Source: Clavibacter sp. B3I6 | GTDB lineage: Bacteria; Actinomycetota; Actinomycetes; Actinomycetales; Microbacteriaceae | Assembly: GCF_030816895.1 (NCBI RefSeq) | Contig: NZ_JAUSYL010000001.1 | Coordinates: 620,001-684,000 of the forward strand | DNA length: 64,000 bases | Reading direction: 5' to 3' | In this document: positions 9,701 to 17,734 of the stretch, piece by piece | How the letters are laid out: every line of letters begins with the position of its first letter | Numbering within the stretch: the first letter of the stretch is position 1 | Notes under the pieces: generated by a model | Seen by the model: the letters and a program-made list of their open reading frames with translations, nothing else | Told to the model about the DNA's origin: nothing | Database searches by the model: none | Program-made: the position numbers and the translations under genes

Positions 9701-10066
9701 CTCCTCGATCTCGCTCTTCTCGGTGATCCCGAGCTGGCGCATCGCCTCGAGCTCGGCGGGGAGGCCGTGCGTGTCCCAGCCGAAGCGGCGGTGGACCTGC
9801 TTGCCGCGCATGGTCTGGAAGCGCGGGAAGGCGTCCTTGGCGTAGCCGGTGAGGAGGTGCCCGTAGTGGGGCAGGCCGTTGGCGAAGGGCGGGCCGTCGT
9901 AGAAGACCCACTCGTCGCATCCCTCGCGCTGCTCGACGGAGGCGCGGAAGGTGTCGTCGCGCTTCCAGAACGCGAGGATGCCCGTCTCGATCTCCGGGAA
10001 GCGCGGGCTCGCCGCGACCTGGTCGGGGGCGTGCGGGTCGTCGGGGACGGGACGGGGGTAGGTCAT
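6746..10066 (-). CDS. ileS: Isoleucyl-tRNA synthetase
   Basis: This 1106-residue class I aminoacyl-tRNA synthetase charges tRNA-Ile. The HIGH-equivalent HYGH (GLPHYGHLLTGY, ~70) and KMSKS loop (GQKMSKSLRNYPD, ~654) are intact, with a large editing domain between them. The length and HYGH variant fit the longer, eukaryote-like IleS type common in actinobacteria. The ATG at 10066 has an AGGAG ribosome site 6 nt upstream. A T-box leader precedes it, so expression should rise when uncharged tRNA-Ile accumulates. It heads the operon with folC, DUF4233 and ndk. Confidence 0.97.
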   Translation of the reverse strand: MTYPRPVPDDPHAPDQVAASPRFPEIETGILAFWKRDDTFRASVEQREGCDEWVFYDGPPFANGLPHYGHLLTGYAKDAFPRFQTMRGKQVHRRFGWDTHGLPAELEAMRQLGITEKSEIEEMGVERFNAVARRSVLEYTGEWEEYVTRSARWVDFEDDYKTLDVDFMESVIWAFKELHTKGLAYEGFRVLPYCWHDQTPLSNHELRMDDDVYRMRQDQSVTVTFPLVGAKAESLGLTAVRALAWTTTPWTLPTNMALAVGPDITYAVVPAGPAGTPDSEAPDSLPRASSVQLAAEVLGSEYLIAQDLVGNYAKDLGYASADEARAAVSRTVLGRQLEGISYDRLWDYYADVERFGTENAWQVLVADYVTTTDGTGIVHQAPAYGEEDQQVCGAAGIPVILSLDEGGRFVDTVPEVAGELWSDAGRTLTRMLKAQGRLIRQASYEHSYPHCWRCKNPLIYKAVSSWFVRVTDFRDDMVRLNQDITWTPENVKDGQFGKWIGNARDWSISRNRFWGSPIPVWKSDDPAYPRVDVYGSLDELEADFGVRPTDLHRPFIDELTRPNPDDPTGRSTMRRIEDVLDVWFDSGSMPFAQVHYPFENREWFEEHSPADFIVEYIGQTRGWFYTLHALSTALFDRPAFSSVVSHGIVLGNDGQKMSKSLRNYPDVNDVFDRDGSDAMRWFLLASPVLRGGNLVVTEEGIREGVRQVLLPLWSTWYFFSLYANSAAPGGYDARRDTTSDDVLDRYILARTRRLVTEVTEHMTALDSTLAAAALRDFADVLTNWYVRRSRDRFWAGVEARADGTVRGTQAFDTLYTVLETVTRVAAPLLPLVSERIWKDLTGGRSVHLEDWPDPEELPADDRLVEVMDRVRQVASTALSLRKQSGLRVRQPLARLTVVSDDAEGLARFEDILRDELNVKAVSVEELTPTSAADAGITRRLTVNARVAGPRLGKGVQQVIQAARQGDWTEADGEVVAGGVPLVAGEYELVLEVAGDRADQALALLPGGGFLLLDTALTPELEAEGLARDVVRNVQDARKGAGLDVSDRIALVIRLDAAGAEQAERFRDLIARETLAVALRIDAAAEPSASGITVGGGSPLDIEVERA

Positions 10067-10275
10067 GGCATCTCCTGCGGCGTCGGCTCTCCGCGAGGAC
10101 GCCCGGATCCGTGTGCGGATCCCCGAGCGCGGTACCACCCCGCTTGCCACGCGACGCGCGGCCACTCTCCAGAGGCGATGACGGGCCCGACCCGTTCGGT
10201 TCTACCTGCTCCGCGACGTGCGTGCGGTGCGCTCTTCCGAAGGCTCCCCGGTGATGGCCGGATCGGCGCCTGTGC
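10067..10275 (-). promoter_or_regulatory. T-box riboswitch leader of ileS (tRNA-Ile sensing)
   Basis: Read on the minus strand, the leader has the hallmark T-box GGGGTGGTACCGCG at 10141-10128, whose UGGU can pair with the ACCA end of uncharged tRNA-Ile. Upstream is a short specifier stem in which CCGG arms enclose an ATC isoleucine codon (10255-10253). A conserved GGAGCCTTCGGAAGAGC block spans 10247-10231. Downstream is a hairpin GGATCCG-CACA-CGGATCC with no T run, followed by the AGGAG ribosome site. That layout fits the translational T-boxes known for actinobacterial ileS: uncharged tRNA would free the ribosome site. The leader ends are inferred. Confidence 0.9.
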
Positions 10276-10280
10276 CCTAG

Positions 10281-10286
10281 ATCCTA
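10281..10286 (-). promoter_or_regulatory. Putative -10 element of the ileS T-box transcript
   Basis: On the minus strand this reads TAGGAT, a good actinobacterial -10. Transcription would begin near 10274, just upstream of the T-box specifier stem. No clear -35 is seen. Confidence 0.5.
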
Positions 10287-10324
10287 GCGCGCGGGCATAC
10301 CGTGCGGATCACGGCGGGCCCGCC

Positions 10325-10349
10325 CCGCCCGGCGTCCTGCGCCGGGCGG
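10325..10349 (-). terminator. Terminator hairpin after lldP
   Basis: A 10-bp stem (10325-10334 with 10340-10349) and 5-nt loop lie directly downstream of the lldP stop. It probably ends the USP-ldh-lldP transcript. Confidence 0.6.
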
Positions 10350-10355
10350 AGCCCC

Positions 10356-12060
10356 TCACACGAGCAGGGTCAGCCCGAGGGTCCAGACGCTCAAGACCGC
10401 GAGGATCCCGAGGCTGTAGCCGATGGACGCGCGGAGGATCTCGCTCTCCCGACCGGTGAGCCCGACGGCGCCCGCCGCGATGGCGATGGACTGGGGCGAG
10501 ATGACCTTCGCCGCCGCGCCGCCCGCGGTGTTCGCGGCGACGAGCAGGGTCGCGTCGACCCCGATCCGGCCGGCCGTCGTGGCCTGCAGCTGCCCGAACA
10601 GCGTGTTGTTGTTCACGACAGAGCCGGTGAGGAACACGCCGACCCAGCCGATCACGGGTGCGAGCAGCGGGAACCAGGCGCCCGCTCCCGCGAGCGCGCC
10701 GCCGATGCCCGCGGATCCGCCGGAGAGGTTCGCGATCTGCGCGAGCACGAGGATCGCGGCGATGAGCAGGAGCGCCTTCCGGAGGTCGCGCCAGGTGCCG
10801 CGGAGCTGCTCGAGCACCACGGCGCGGGTGAGCGCGCGGGAGGTGAGCGCGGTGATCACGACGGCGAGGAGGATCGCCGTGCCGGTGGCGCCGAGGGGCG
10901 TCCAGCTCCACGCGTTCGCGACGACGACGCCGCCCGCGGTCGTGATGCGGCCGGTCACGCCGGGCATCGGCACCGTGACGACGGCCCAGGCGAGCGGCCC
11001 CGCCGGGCGCGGAGAGCGCCTTGAAGGCGGGCGTGCTCCACACGAAGACGAGCACCGTGAGCACGTAGAACGGGCTCCAGGCGGCGAGGACCTCGCGGGC
11101 CGAGTGCCGCACGGGCTCCGCCGCCGGGGTCGCGACGACCGGCGCGGTGAGCGTCGCGGTCGCGGCGCCTCCCCCGCCTCCGCCGGCGGCTCGCGTGGTG
11201 TCCCCGAGGACGGGCGCGCCCCCGCGGGGCTCGCCCTCGTGGAAGACGTGCCGCGGCTGCCAGACGAGGCGCAGCGCGGCGAGCGCGACCATCCCGAGGA
11301 GGCCCGGCAGGATCGCGGCGAGCTCGGGACCGAGGAACAGGAGCACCGCGGCCTGCGTCCCGCTGAAGACCAGCGTCACGACGAGGGTCGCGGGCCAGGT
11401 CTCGCGGAGGCCGCGGAACCCGTCGAGGATCATGACGAGCAGGAACGGGATGAGGAGCGTCACCGGCTGGAGGATGAGCGCGAGGTCGCGCGAGAGGTCC
11501 ATGACGTCGACGCTGCCGACCTGCGCGCCCACGATGACGGGGATGCCGACCGCGCCGTAGGCGCCTGCCGCGAAGTTGGCGACCAGGCTGATCATGGCCG
11601 CGCGCACCGGCCGGAAGCCGAGCGTCACGAGCATGGCGGCGCAGATGGCGATCGGCACGCCGAACCCGGCGACGCCCTCGAGGAACGCGCCGAAGCAGAA
11701 GCTGATGAGGAGCACCTGGATCCGCTGGTCGGGCGAGATCGCGGCGATGGACGCGCGGATCACGTCGAACTTGCCGCTCGCGACCGCCAGCCGGTAGAGC
11801 CAGACGGCCATGAGGATGATGTACGCGATCGGCCAGATGGCGCTGAGGAGGCCGAGGAGGCCGGCGCCCGCGAGCGCCGGGACCGGCATGCCGAACGTCG
11901 CGAGGGCGACGACGACCTCGGCGACGAGCGCGACGCCCGCCGCCTGCAGCCCGGTGAGCTTCACGACCACGAGGCAGAAGAGGAACAGGAGGATCGGGAT
12001 CGCGGCGACCAGCGCCGAGAGCCACGGGAGGCCGAGCGGGTCGGGGTCCTGGGTCCACAT
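10356..12060 (-). pseudogene. lldP: L-lactate permease, frameshifted
   Basis: The minus strand encodes a LldP-type lactate permease in two frames. The first begins at the ATG at 12060 (MWTQDPDPLGLPWLSALVAA), with many membrane segments and the family segment FLEGVAGFGVPIAI, and runs to FKALSAPGG. The second resumes as PLAWAVVTVPMPGVTGRI and continues to the TGA at 10356, with GSVVNNNTLFGQLQA and SPQSIAIA. The frames join exactly if one base is removed from the 4-base C run at 10998-11001 (G run on the coding strand), giving a 567-residue protein of normal length. It follows ldh by 5 nt and would move lactate across the membrane. Either it is inactive or the run is an assembly error; all other conserved segments are intact, which favours a recent change or an error. 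Confidence 0.88.
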
Positions 12061-12065
12061 GGCGC

Positions 12066-13019
12066 TCAGGCCCCCACGGTGGCGAGCACGGCGGCGAGCG
12101 CGTCGGCGGAGACGTGCAGCTTCTCGAGCTCCGAGCCCGAGAACGGCGTGTTCCGGATGGGGACCGCGCCCGTCGCGCCGACGATCGACGGCACGGACAG
12201 CGCGATGCCGTCGATCCCGTGGAAGTCCTCGAGCACGGTGCTGACGGGCAGCACGGCCCGCTGGTCCTGGAGGATCGCCTCGGCGATGCGGGCGCTGGAG
12301 AGGCCGATGGCGTGGTTGGTCGCGCCCTTGCCGCGGATGACGCGGTACGCGGCGTCGCGCACGTCGACGGCGATCATCTCGAGCTCGTCGACCGTCATCC
12401 GCGGGTGCCCCTCGGACTCCCACTCGAGGATGGGGACGGTGCCGATCATCGCCTCGTCCCAGAGCGCGAACTCGGTGTCGCCGTGCTCGCCCACGATGTG
12501 CGCGTGCACGCTGCTCGTGGAGACGCCGGCGCGGCGCGCGAGCTCCCAGCGGAGGCGCGAGGTGTCGAGCACCGTGCCGGAGGAGAACACGCGGGAGCGC
12601 GGCAGGCCGGAGACGCGGGACGCGACCACGGTCATCACGTCGCAGGGGTTCGTGACGAGGAGGTAGACGGCGTCGGGGGCGACCTCGAGGAGGCCGGGCA
12701 TCATCCCCTCGATGATCCCCGCGTTGACGCCCGCGAGGTCGGTGCGCGACTGGCCGGGCCGCTGCTTGGCGCCCGCCGTGATGACGACGACGTGCGAGCC
12801 CTCGGCGACGCGCAGGTCGGATCCGCCCGTGATCTCGCTGGCGCCCGTGAACTGGGTGCCGTGCGCGAGGTCGAGCACCTCCGCCTCGACGCGCTCGGCG
12901 GCGATGTCGTAGAGCGCGACGTGCCGCGCGGATCCGCGGATGAGGGCGGCGTACGCGACGCTCGCGCCCACGCTCCCGGCGCCGACGACGGTCAGCTTGC
13001 TGTTCTCTCTCGTGCTCAT
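12066..13019 (-). CDS. ldh: L-lactate dehydrogenase
   Basis: This 317-residue NAD-dependent enzyme interconverts pyruvate and lactate. The Rossmann motif VVGAGSVGASVAY, the substrate loop GAKQRPGQSR (glutamine at the specificity position indicates lactate rather than malate dehydrogenase) and the catalytic GEHGD (~176) are present. The start lies 2 nt after the stop of the USP gene, and the stop lies 5 nt before lldP, so the three genes form one operon (USP-ldh-lldP). A DosR-like box lies upstream of the operon, predicting induction under oxygen limitation, when LDH would regenerate NAD. Confidence 0.95.
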   Translation of the reverse strand: MSTRENSKLTVVGAGSVGASVAYAALIRGSARHVALYDIAAERVEAEVLDLAHGTQFTGASEITGGSDLRVAEGSHVVVITAGAKQRPGQSRTDLAGVNAGIIEGMMPGLLEVAPDAVYLLVTNPCDVMTVVASRVSGLPRSRVFSSGTVLDTSRLRWELARRAGVSTSSVHAHIVGEHGDTEFALWDEAMIGTVPILEWESEGHPRMTVDELEMIAVDVRDAAYRVIRGKGATNHAIGLSSARIAEAILQDQRAVLPVSTVLEDFHGIDGIALSVPSIVGATGAVPIRNTPFSGSELEKLHVSADALAAVLATVGA

Positions 13020-13021
13020 GG

Positions 13022-13960
13022 TCAGGCCTCTTCGATCTCGATGGCGGGTCGTGCGGATGCGGATGCGTCGTCGGATCCGAGGGGCGCGGATGACCCGGGG
13101 AGGATCATCACGGGGACGTTGGCGTTGAGGAGGACCTCGTGGAGGGTGCCGCCGATGCCCGGCGCGGGCGTGCGGCGGGACCGGCCGATCACGAGCAGGG
13201 CCCGGTCGCGGGACAGGTTGAGGATCGCCTCGGCGGGACGCCTGGAGGTGAGGTGCCGGGTGACCTCGAGGCCGGGGTCGACGGCGTGCGCCGCGTCGAG
13301 CGCGTCGTGCAGCACCCGGTCGCCGCGACGGCGCGCGTCGGGTCCGCCCTCGGCGGGGATCGCGTGGACGAGGCTCACGCGGCAGCCGGACGCCGACGCC
13401 TCCTCCGCCCCGGCCTCGGCGAGCTCGGCGGAGGTGGCGGTGCCGTCGAGTCCGACCACGACGCCGTCGCGCAGCCGCAGGTCGGCGGAGGGGACCACCA
13501 CGAGCGGGCCGGGCACGAGGGCGGCGAGCTGCACGCTGCGCACGCCGTACAGGCGACCCCGGGCGTAGCCGGTCTTGTCGGAACCGACGACCACGACGTC
13601 GTCGGCGCCCGCGGCCCCGGCGAGCGCCAGGGCGACGGGGCCGTCGACGAGCCGCGTCGTCACGGCGACGCCCGGGTGCTCGGCCGCGACCCGCGCGGCC
13701 GTCGTGCTGAGGAGCCGCGCGTGCTCGCGCTCGCTCTGCTGGGCGTAGCCGGATCCCATCGCCCCCGCGTCGTCGTCGACGACGCCGACGAGCTGCACCT
13801 CGGCGCCGGTGCGCGTCGCGCGTCGGACCGCCCACGCCAGGGCGGTGGCGCTCGCCGAGGAGCCGTCGATGCCCACGAGCAGGCGACGGCCGAGATGCGC
13901 CGGGAGGCCGGCGACGGGACCCTCCGCGGGTCGCGCCCGTGCGGTCGTGGTCTGATCCAT
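13022..13960 (-). CDS. Tandem-domain universal stress protein
   Basis: This 312-residue protein has two USP domains (~25-165 and ~170-300). The first starts with RRLLVGIDGSSASATALAW and contains DDVVVVGSDKTGYARGRL. The second has VVVGLDGTATSAEL and ALLVIGRSRRTPAPGIGG, ending VPVMILPGSS. The G-x2-G-x9-G(S/T) ATP-binding pattern is recognisable though not canonical in either domain. Tandem USPs are abundant in the mycobacterial DosR regulon. It is the first gene of the USP-ldh-lldP operon and diverges from devS. A DosR-like box at 14026-14039 has its strong half oriented toward this gene; the predicted leader is 30 nt with a GGAGA ribosome site. Confidence 0.9.
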   Translation of the reverse strand: MDQTTTARARPAEGPVAGLPAHLGRRLLVGIDGSSASATALAWAVRRATRTGAEVQLVGVVDDDAGAMGSGYAQQSEREHARLLSTTAARVAAEHPGVAVTTRLVDGPVALALAGAAGADDVVVVGSDKTGYARGRLYGVRSVQLAALVPGPLVVVPSADLRLRDGVVVGLDGTATSAELAEAGAEEASASGCRVSLVHAIPAEGGPDARRRGDRVLHDALDAAHAVDPGLEVTRHLTSRRPAEAILNLSRDRALLVIGRSRRTPAPGIGGTLHEVLLNANVPVMILPGSSAPLGSDDASASARPAIEIEEA

Positions 13961-14025
13961 GGTCGTCTCCGTTCGCCGAACAGCTGGTAGGTTTCGAGCG
14001 TCGCGCGGCCGGTCACGGTCGCGTA

Positions 14026-14039
14026 GGGCCGGAGGTCCC
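14026..14039 (-). promoter_or_regulatory. DosR-like box 1 (USP-ldh-lldP operon; also faces devS)
   Basis: Read toward the USP gene it is GGGACCTCCGGCCC. Its centre is 42.5 nt upstream of a predicted start at 13990, which follows a GACGCT hexamer by 6 nt. The box lies in the divergent gap with devS (GTG at 14070), so it could also autoregulate devSR, but the spacing on that side does not fit the pattern. Confidence 0.75.
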
Positions 14040-14069
14040 GTCGGGATCGCCGGACGGGAGGGGGCATCC

Positions 14070-15816
14070 GTGCGCACCGAGCACTCGCTGGGCTTCCCGG
14101 AGCTCCCCCGCTCCGAGTTCGAGCGGGCCATCGGCGAGCTCGTCGACAAGGCCCAGGGCGTCCTGCGCACGCAGGGCCGGCTCCGCAGCCTGCTGGCCGC
14201 GACCCGGTCCGTCGCCGAGGACCTCGACCTCGAGGTCGTGCTGCGCCGCATCGCGCAAGCGGCCGTCGACCTGGTGGGCGCCCGCTACGGCGCGCTCGGC
14301 GTGATCGGGCCGGACGGGCGGCTGGAGCAGTTCATCCACGTCGGCATCGACGACGAGCTGGCGGCCCGCATCGGCCACCTGCCGCGCGGGCTCGGCGTGC
14401 TGGGCGCGCTCATCGAGGATCCGCGTCCCGTGCGGCGGGAGCACCTGGCCGAGGACGCCCGCTCGGCCGGGTTCCCCGCGCAGCACCCGCCCATGGACAG
14501 CTTCGTCGGCGTCCCCATCCGCGTGCGCGACGAGGTCTACGGCAACCTCTACCTCACCGAGCACCCCACGGGCGCGTTCAGCGCGGAGGACGAGGAGCTG
14601 CTCATGTCGCTCGCCGCGGCGGCGGGCATCGCCATCGACAACGCGCGCCTGTTCGGCGAGTCGGAGCGCCGGCAGGGGTGGGCCCTGGCGCAGGCGGAGG
14701 TCTCCTCGGCGCTCCTCGACGAGGACGGCGACGATCCGCTCGGCCTCATCGCGTCGTCCGTGATCCGGCTGACCGACGCCGCGGTCGTCGCGGTCGTCAC
14801 CCGCACCCCCTCCGGCGCGTACACGACCGAGGACGCGTGGGGCCAGGACGCCGACGCGTACGTCGGCCGCGTGTACAGCGCGGACGAGACGCCGGCGGCC
14901 CAGGTCATCGCCTCGGGCAACCCCGCCCTGTCGCTGGGGCTCGCGCATCCCGGGTCGCCCGACGGCGAGGCGTCGACGGGCAGCTCCATGACGGTGCCGC
15001 TCGCGCGGCCGAGCGGGCTCGACGCGGCGCTCATCGTGTCGCGCGCCGCCGGATCCGCCCGGTTCGTGGACCTCGACCTCGACATGATCGCCGACTTCGC
15101 CGCGCACGCGAGCGTCGCGCTGGAGCTCCGCGGGGCCCGGGCCTCCCGGGCGCGGGTGAGCCTGCTCGAGGACCGCGGGCGCATCGCGCGCGACCTGCAC
15201 GACAACGTGATCCAGCGCCTGTTCGCGGCCGGGCTGTCCCTCAACGGGCTCGACCTCGACGCGCTGCCGGGCCACGCCCGCGCCCGGATCGACGGCGTCT
15301 CCGGGCTCCTCGACGACGCGATCGCCGAGATCCGCACCTCCGTGTTCGCGCTGCGCGCGTCCCAGCCGCGCGCCGTCGGCGCCCGGCACCGGCTGCTCGA
15401 CGTCGTCAGCGAGGTGGCGGGCGCGTTCCCCACCCCGCCGCGCATCGCCTTCCACGGGCACGTGGACGACGTCGTGACGGGCGAGCTGCTCGACGACGTG
15501 GGAGGCGGTCGTCCGGGAGGGGCTCGCCAACGCCGTCCGGCACGCCGGCGCGACCGCCGTCGTGGTCGAGGTCGGATGCGAGGACGGCGAGACGGTCGTG
15601 CGCGTCGTCGACGACGGCGTGGGCCCCGCCGGGCGCACCCGCGCGAGCGGCACCGCGAACCTGGGCGCGCGGGCCGCGGCGCGGGGCGGATCCGGCTCCC
15701 TCGAGCCCGGTGACGACGGCGGCAGCGTGCTGACCTGGCGGGTCCCCGCGGTCCCGCCCGGGGCGCCGCGACACGAACCCGACCACGACCCGCACCCCGA
15801 GGAGACGGCCCCATGA
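14070..15816 (+). pseudogene. devS: DevS/DosT-type GAF sensor histidine kinase, frameshifted
   Basis: The gene encodes two GAF domains (~40-190, ~215-360), a HisKA_3 dimerisation box with phospho-acceptor H377 (RIARDLHDNVIQRLF) and a HATPase domain. GAF-A keeps H139 in AQHPPM and Y161 in NLYLT, spaced 22 residues, matching heme ligand H149 and Y171 of mycobacterial DevS; a heme O2/redox sensor is inferred. The frame breaks in the GGG at 15500-15502. Removing one G restores EAVVREGLANAVRHAGA (N box) and DDGVGPAG (G box), ending at 15816 and overlapping devR as ATGA. As read, translation stops at 15713 with a scrambled C-terminus lacking the ATPase, so no autokinase activity is expected. Start is GTG with GGGAGGGGG before it. 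Either a real lesion or an assembly error. Confidence 0.88.
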
Positions 15817-16454
15817 CCCGCGTGTTCCTGCTGGACGACCACGAGCTCGTGCGCCGCGGCATCGCCGACGTGATCGAGCGCGCCGACGACCTGACGGTGG
15901 TCGGCGAGGCCGGGACGGTGCGCGACGCGGTGGCCCGCGTCGACGCGCTCCGGCCCGACGTCGCCGTGCTCGACGTGCGGCTGCCCGACGGGTCCGGCGT
16001 GGACGCGTGCCGCGCCATCCGCTCCGGCCACCCGGACCTGCCGTGCATCATGCTCACGGCGTTCGACGACGAGACGGCGCTCGAGGCGGCCGTCCTCGCG
16101 GGCGCGCAGGGCTGGCTGCTGAAGGACATCCGCGGAGCGGGCCTCGTGGAGGCGATCCGCCGCGTGGCCGCGGGCGCGGACCTCATGGACCGCGACGTGG
16201 TGCGCCGTGCCCGCGAGCGGCTGATGGCCGTGGCGGCCGAGCCCGGGGACGACGTGCGGCTGACCCTCCGCGAGGGCCAGGTGCTCGCGCTCATCACCGA
16301 GGGGCTCACCAACCGGCAGATCGGCGAGCGCCTCGGCCTCGCCGAGAAGACCGTGAAGAACTACGTCTCCGGTCTGCTCGACAAGATCGGCGTCGAGCGG
16401 CGCACGCAGGCGGCGGTCTACGGGCTGACGCACCCGCGGCGGCCGCGGACCTGA
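15813..16454 (+). CDS. devR: DevR/DosR-like NarL-family response regulator
   Basis: This 213-residue response regulator has an N-terminal receiver (VFLLDDHELVRRG; phosphorylation site in DVAVLDVRLPDGSG; switch lysine in GWLLKDI) and a C-terminal LuxR/NarL HTH (LTLREGQVLALITEGLTNRQIG). The recognition helix reads AEKTVKNYVSGLLDKIG, with the same K, K and N that contact the DNA box in mycobacterial DosR. The start overlaps the devS stop (ATGA), so kinase and regulator are coupled. It is the natural candidate to bind the nine palindromes found upstream of USP, ackA, doxX and phosphoketolase genes. The gene is intact even though its kinase frame is broken. Confidence 0.93.
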   Translation: MTRVFLLDDHELVRRGIADVIERADDLTVVGEAGTVRDAVARVDALRPDVAVLDVRLPDGSGVDACRAIRSGHPDLPCIMLTAFDDETALEAAVLAGAQGWLLKDIRGAGLVEAIRRVAAGADLMDRDVVRRARERLMAVAAEPGDDVRLTLREGQVLALITEGLTNRQIGERLGLAEKTVKNYVSGLLDKIGVERRTQAAVYGLTHPRRPRT

Positions 16455-16497
16455 CCGGCCCGTCGGGCGCCGCCCGGCGCACCCGGCCGGGGTCGGC

Positions 16498-17148
16498 TCA
16501 GCCGGCCATGCGCGTCGCGAGGCGGCGACCGTGATCCCCGGCGCGCGTCTCGGCGAGGGTGCGGAGCTCCGCGGCGATCTCCGTGAACTGGTCCATCGCG
16601 GGGTTCACCCCGACGAGCGTGAACTCGCGCGTGACGACCTCCACGTCGAGCTGCCAGACGTCCTCGAGGATGCGGCGCATCCAGGCGGTCGCGTGGTCCC
16701 AGCCCTCGCGGGGGGTCCCGGCGGCGTAGTTGCCGCCCTGGACGGTCACGAGGACGGCGGGCTTCCCGGCGATGGCGGAGGGCTGGCCGGGAGCCATGCG
16801 CGGATCGGTCGACACGAGGTCGACGTAGGTCTTGAAGTGCTGGGAGACGCCGAAGTTGTAGAGCGGGACGGCGAAGAGCAGGGCGTCCGCCGCCGCGAGC
16901 TCGTCGGTCAGCGTCGCCGCCAGGGCCGCGGCGGCCTGCTGCTCGGGGGTGCGGGCGTCGGAGGGCGTCATCGATCCTGCGACGGCCTCCGCCCACGAGG
17001 TCGACGGGATGGGGTCGGTGCCCAGGTGACGGCGGGTGATCTCCGCATCGGGGTGGGCGGCGCGCCACTCGCGTTCGACGATGTCGCCGAGGGCGCGGCT
17101 CGTCGAGCCGTCGATGCGGATGCTGGCGTCGAGACGGAACAGGGTCAT
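16498..17148 (-). CDS. azoR: FMN-dependent NADH:quinone/azo oxidoreductase (AzoR-like)
   Basis: This 216-residue flavodoxin-fold reductase has an N-terminal phosphate-binding strand-loop (RLDASIRIDGSTSRAL), the FMN loop AVPLYNFGVSQHFKTYVD near residue 100, and VQGGNYAAGTPREGWDH near the C-terminal third. These match the AzoR family, which reduces quinones and azo compounds with NADH. The ATG at 17148 has an AAGGAGAAAA ribosome site. It is divergent from an HxlR regulator, an arrangement common for quinone- or electrophile-inducible reductases, so local control by that regulator is likely. No DosR-like box lies upstream. Confidence 0.88.
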   Translation of the reverse strand: MTLFRLDASIRIDGSTSRALGDIVEREWRAAHPDAEITRRHLGTDPIPSTSWAEAVAGSMTPSDARTPEQQAAAALAATLTDELAAADALLFAVPLYNFGVSQHFKTYVDLVSTDPRMAPGQPSAIAGKPAVLVTVQGGNYAAGTPREGWDHATAWMRRILEDVWQLDVEVVTREFTLVGVNPAMDQFTEIAAELRTLAETRAGDHGRRLATRMAG

Positions 17149-17252
17149 TTTTCTCCTTCGGAAAGCGATGGTTACGAGGAGTGACTATGTACTGTGGGTT
17201 CCTGTTACCTCAAGCGAGCCCCCGTTACCTCGCCGTCACCCAAGGAGCACCG
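17149..17252. promoter_or_regulatory. Divergent azoR/hxlR control region
   Basis: The 104-nt gap contains GTTACCTC twice in direct orientation (17204-17211 and 17224-17231, 20 bp apart) and a related GTTACGAG at 17171. Repeats spaced by about two helical turns between a divergent HxlR gene and its neighbour are candidate operators. AAGGAG before 17253 is the hxlR ribosome site. Confidence 0.4.
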
Positions 17253-17687
17253 ATGTCGATCGACGCGCGCGGACAGGCCCTGCAGGACCGGCTCGTGGAG
17301 TCCATGCCGCAGATGCGCGCGCTCTGCTCGGGCGAGAGCCCGGAGCTCTTCCGGTCGCTGATGTCGCGGGTCGGGGACAAGTGGACGCTGCTGGTCATCG
17401 GCGTCCTCGGGACGGATCGCCAGCGCTTCACGGAGATCGCCGACATGATCCCGGGGATCTCGCGCCGGATGCTCACCGTCACCCTGCGCGCCCTCGAGCG
17501 CGACGGCCTGGTGACGCGCACCGTCTACGCTCAGGTCCCGCCGCGGGTCGAGTACGAGGTCACCGACCTCGGTCACTCGCTGCAGCGCGTCGCGTTCACC
17601 GTCGGCGAGTGGGTCGGCGAGCACCAGCACGTGATCGCCGACAACCGCCGCCGCTTCGACGACGTGGCCGCACCCGAGTCCGCCTGA
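17253..17687 (+). CDS. HxlR-family winged-helix transcriptional regulator
   Basis: This 144-residue protein carries the HxlR signature: GDKWTLLVIGVLG, then RFTEIADMIPGISRRMLTVTLRALERDGLV and the wing RTVYAQVPPRVEYEVTDLG. A cysteine (ALCSG, ~27) just before the domain could be redox- or electrophile-sensitive, as in related quinone-sensing regulators; this is inference. The ATG at 17253 with AGGAG was preferred to an in-frame ATG 72 nt upstream, which lacks a ribosome site. It is divergent from azoR, its probable target. Confidence 0.9.
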   Translation: MSIDARGQALQDRLVESMPQMRALCSGESPELFRSLMSRVGDKWTLLVIGVLGTDRQRFTEIADMIPGISRRMLTVTLRALERDGLVTRTVYAQVPPRVEYEVTDLGHSLQRVAFTVGEWVGEHQHVIADNRRRFDDVAAPESA

Positions 17688-17734
17688 ATCCGGCGCCGGG
17701 CGAGGAGCGCACCCCGCCGGGGAGGCCGCGGGAG

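Noticed and set aside
7526..10459. Long plus-strand open frame opposite ileS
   Set aside because: Antisense shadow in GC-rich DNA; ileS has intact HYGH and KMSKS motifs.
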